Shown: piece after piece, positions 5,759 to 6,455 of the stretch
How the letters are laid out: every line of letters starts with the position of its first letter
Position numbering within the stretch: the stretch's first letter is position 1
NCBI GenBank assembly: GCA_017435185.1
Contig: JAFSFN010000229.1
Location: forward strand, 1-6,455
Direction of reading: 5' to 3'
DNA: 6,455 nucleotides
Origin: Clostridia bacterium
GTDB lineage: Bacteria > Bacillota > Clostridia > Christensenellales > CAG-138
Notes under the pieces: generated by a model
Database searches by the model: none
Seen by the model: the letters and a program-made list of their open reading frames with translations, nothing else
Told to the model about the DNA's origin: nothing
Position numbers and translations under genes: made by a program

Positions 5759-5769
5759 TCTCGATTGCG

Positions 5770-6455
5770 TCATGCGTGTAAATAGTTTCGAAAAACACTG
5801 AGAACATTATCCCAAAAACTCGCCTGCTCTATATTTTCACTCGGGCAGAGTTCAAGTGTGCCTATCAAGTTTCCGTCAGAATCTTTGTATTCTATTTTCC
5901 CCACTGTTTGTTCCGTTGAAAGCGGTGCTTCAAGCTGCTCAGGTATTTCTGCATACGCCTCATAACTGCTTCCGTTTCTGAATATAAGCATACAGTCATT
6001 CTTTGCTACAAGGTCAACGCTTTTCTTTATTCCGCCGCTGACGCTTATCTGTTCCTCAATTATCTGTCCTTTTGCCGCTGTTTTCATTGTCTTATATGAC
6101 GCAAACGCATATTCCGTCATTTCTGTTGCCAGATCGAATCGTTCGGATGAATTTTTGCTGCCCAATGTTACGCATATATACACAGTATCATTGCGTGACA
6201 CGGCAAACACGCCGCAATAGCCCGCTTCATTTGACGAGCCGGTTGCAATGCCTATACAGCCTGACAGATAACGCAAGAGCTTGTTTGGATTTGCAAGTTC
6301 CGTCTCCCTGCCGTCATCATGAGTAATGCTGTCATAAAAAAGATTTGAGTAGTTCCTAAATGTTTCGCTCTTTGAAAGCGCTTTTCCCAGTTTTGCAAGG
6401 TCTCTTGCGCTCAAAACAACACCTGCTCCGTTTATATCATCATAGACAGCATCCA
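5770..6455 (-). CDS. Penicillin-binding protein 5-like D-Ala-D-Ala carboxypeptidase homologue with altered KTG box (5' end outside window)
   Basis: The last 227 residues or so of an S11-family (DacA/DacF-like) protein; the frame runs off the window edge (first visible residues DAVYDDINGAG), so the apparent TTG start at 6414 is not real. Family features are SARDLAKLGKAL (the Y/S-ARDLA segment after the SGN box), a region ending in GSSNEAGYCGVFAVSRND, which aligns with the usual KTGxTxxAGxCLVxSAxRxG, then VYICVTLGSKNSSERFDLATEMTEYAF and a PBP5 C-terminal domain from about residue 130 of the visible part (EEQISVSGGIKKSVDLVAKND) with IGTLEL near the end. Strikingly, the KTG box reads A-T-G (6238-6246, codons GCA ACC GGC), so the lysine needed to bind substrate carboxylate is gone. 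The SxxK and SGN boxes lie outside the window. The final stretch ends FWDNVLSVFRNYLHA, a possible amphipathic anchor. A separate promoter follows, so it is probably not in the scp operon. Confidence 0.85.
   Translation of the reverse strand, partial: DAVYDDINGAGVVLSARDLAKLGKALSKSETFRNYSNLFYDSITHDDGRETELANPNKLLRYLSGCIGIATGSSNEAGYCGVFAVSRNDTVYICVTLGSKNSSERFDLATEMTEYAFASYKTMKTAAKGQIIEEQISVSGGIKKSVDLVAKNDCMLIFRNGSSYEAYAEIPEQLEAPLSTEQTVGKIEYKDSDGNLIGTLELCPSENIEQASFWDNVLSVFRNYLHA

Noticed and set aside
5770..6414. A complete short gene starting at TTG 6414
   Set aside because: The frame stays open to the window edge and the visible part begins in the middle of a penicillin-binding protein domain, so the gene is 5'-truncated by the window.

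Overview
The window looks like a chromosomal segment of an endospore-forming member of the Clostridia, perhaps the Oscillospiraceae/Ruminococcus group. The evidence is the scpA-scpB, GerW (YtfJ) and sporulation-type DD-carboxypeptidase genes, Gram-positive ribosome-binding sites, and a secreted protein ending in a type I dockerin. All supported genes lie on the minus strand, so transcription runs from high to low coordinates. Long open frames on the plus strand are shadows of these genes.

Layout in transcription order. (1) 6455-5770: the C-terminal part of a penicillin-binding-protein-5-like DD-carboxypeptidase homologue, cut by the window edge; its KTG box reads ATG (Ala-Thr-Gly). (2) 5758-5723: a likely housekeeping promoter. 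(3) 5693-5028: a polytopic M50/site-2 protease-like membrane metalloprotease. (4) 5023-4247 and 4257-3733: scpA and scpB, the kleisin and winged-helix subunits of the Smc condensin, overlapping by 11 nt. (5) 3720-2803: a secreted BspA-type leucine-rich-repeat protein with a C-terminal dockerin; its ribosome-binding site overlaps the scpB stop codon. (6) 2802-2545: a non-coding block of 258 bases rich in GC hairpins that resembles a dispersed intergenic repeat. (7) 2544-2053: a DUF2953/YtfI-like membrane protein. (8) 2050-1619: gerW. (9) 1622-498: a complete DacB/DacF-type D-alanyl-D-alanine carboxypeptidase. (10) 457-1: the N-terminal two-thirds or so of an RsuA/RluB-type 23S rRNA pseudouridine synthase, cut by the window edge.

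How the genes fit together: protease-scpA-scpB is one tightly packed unit for chromosome segregation, and ytfI-gerW-dacB-rluB is a second, almost gapless unit concerned with spore formation or germination, spore peptidoglycan and rRNA modification. The same kinds of gene cluster in Bacillus subtilis (scpAB near dacB and rluB; ytfI next to ytfJ). What does not fit this housekeeping setting is the LRR-dockerin gene plus the hairpin block between the two units, which looks like an insertion into an otherwise conserved neighbourhood. I see no CRISPR array, tRNA, rRNA, transposase or phage gene. The points most worth following are the LRR-dockerin insertion, the degenerate active site of the upstream carboxypeptidase homologue, the hairpin block, and a perfect 22-bp palindrome inside ytfI.
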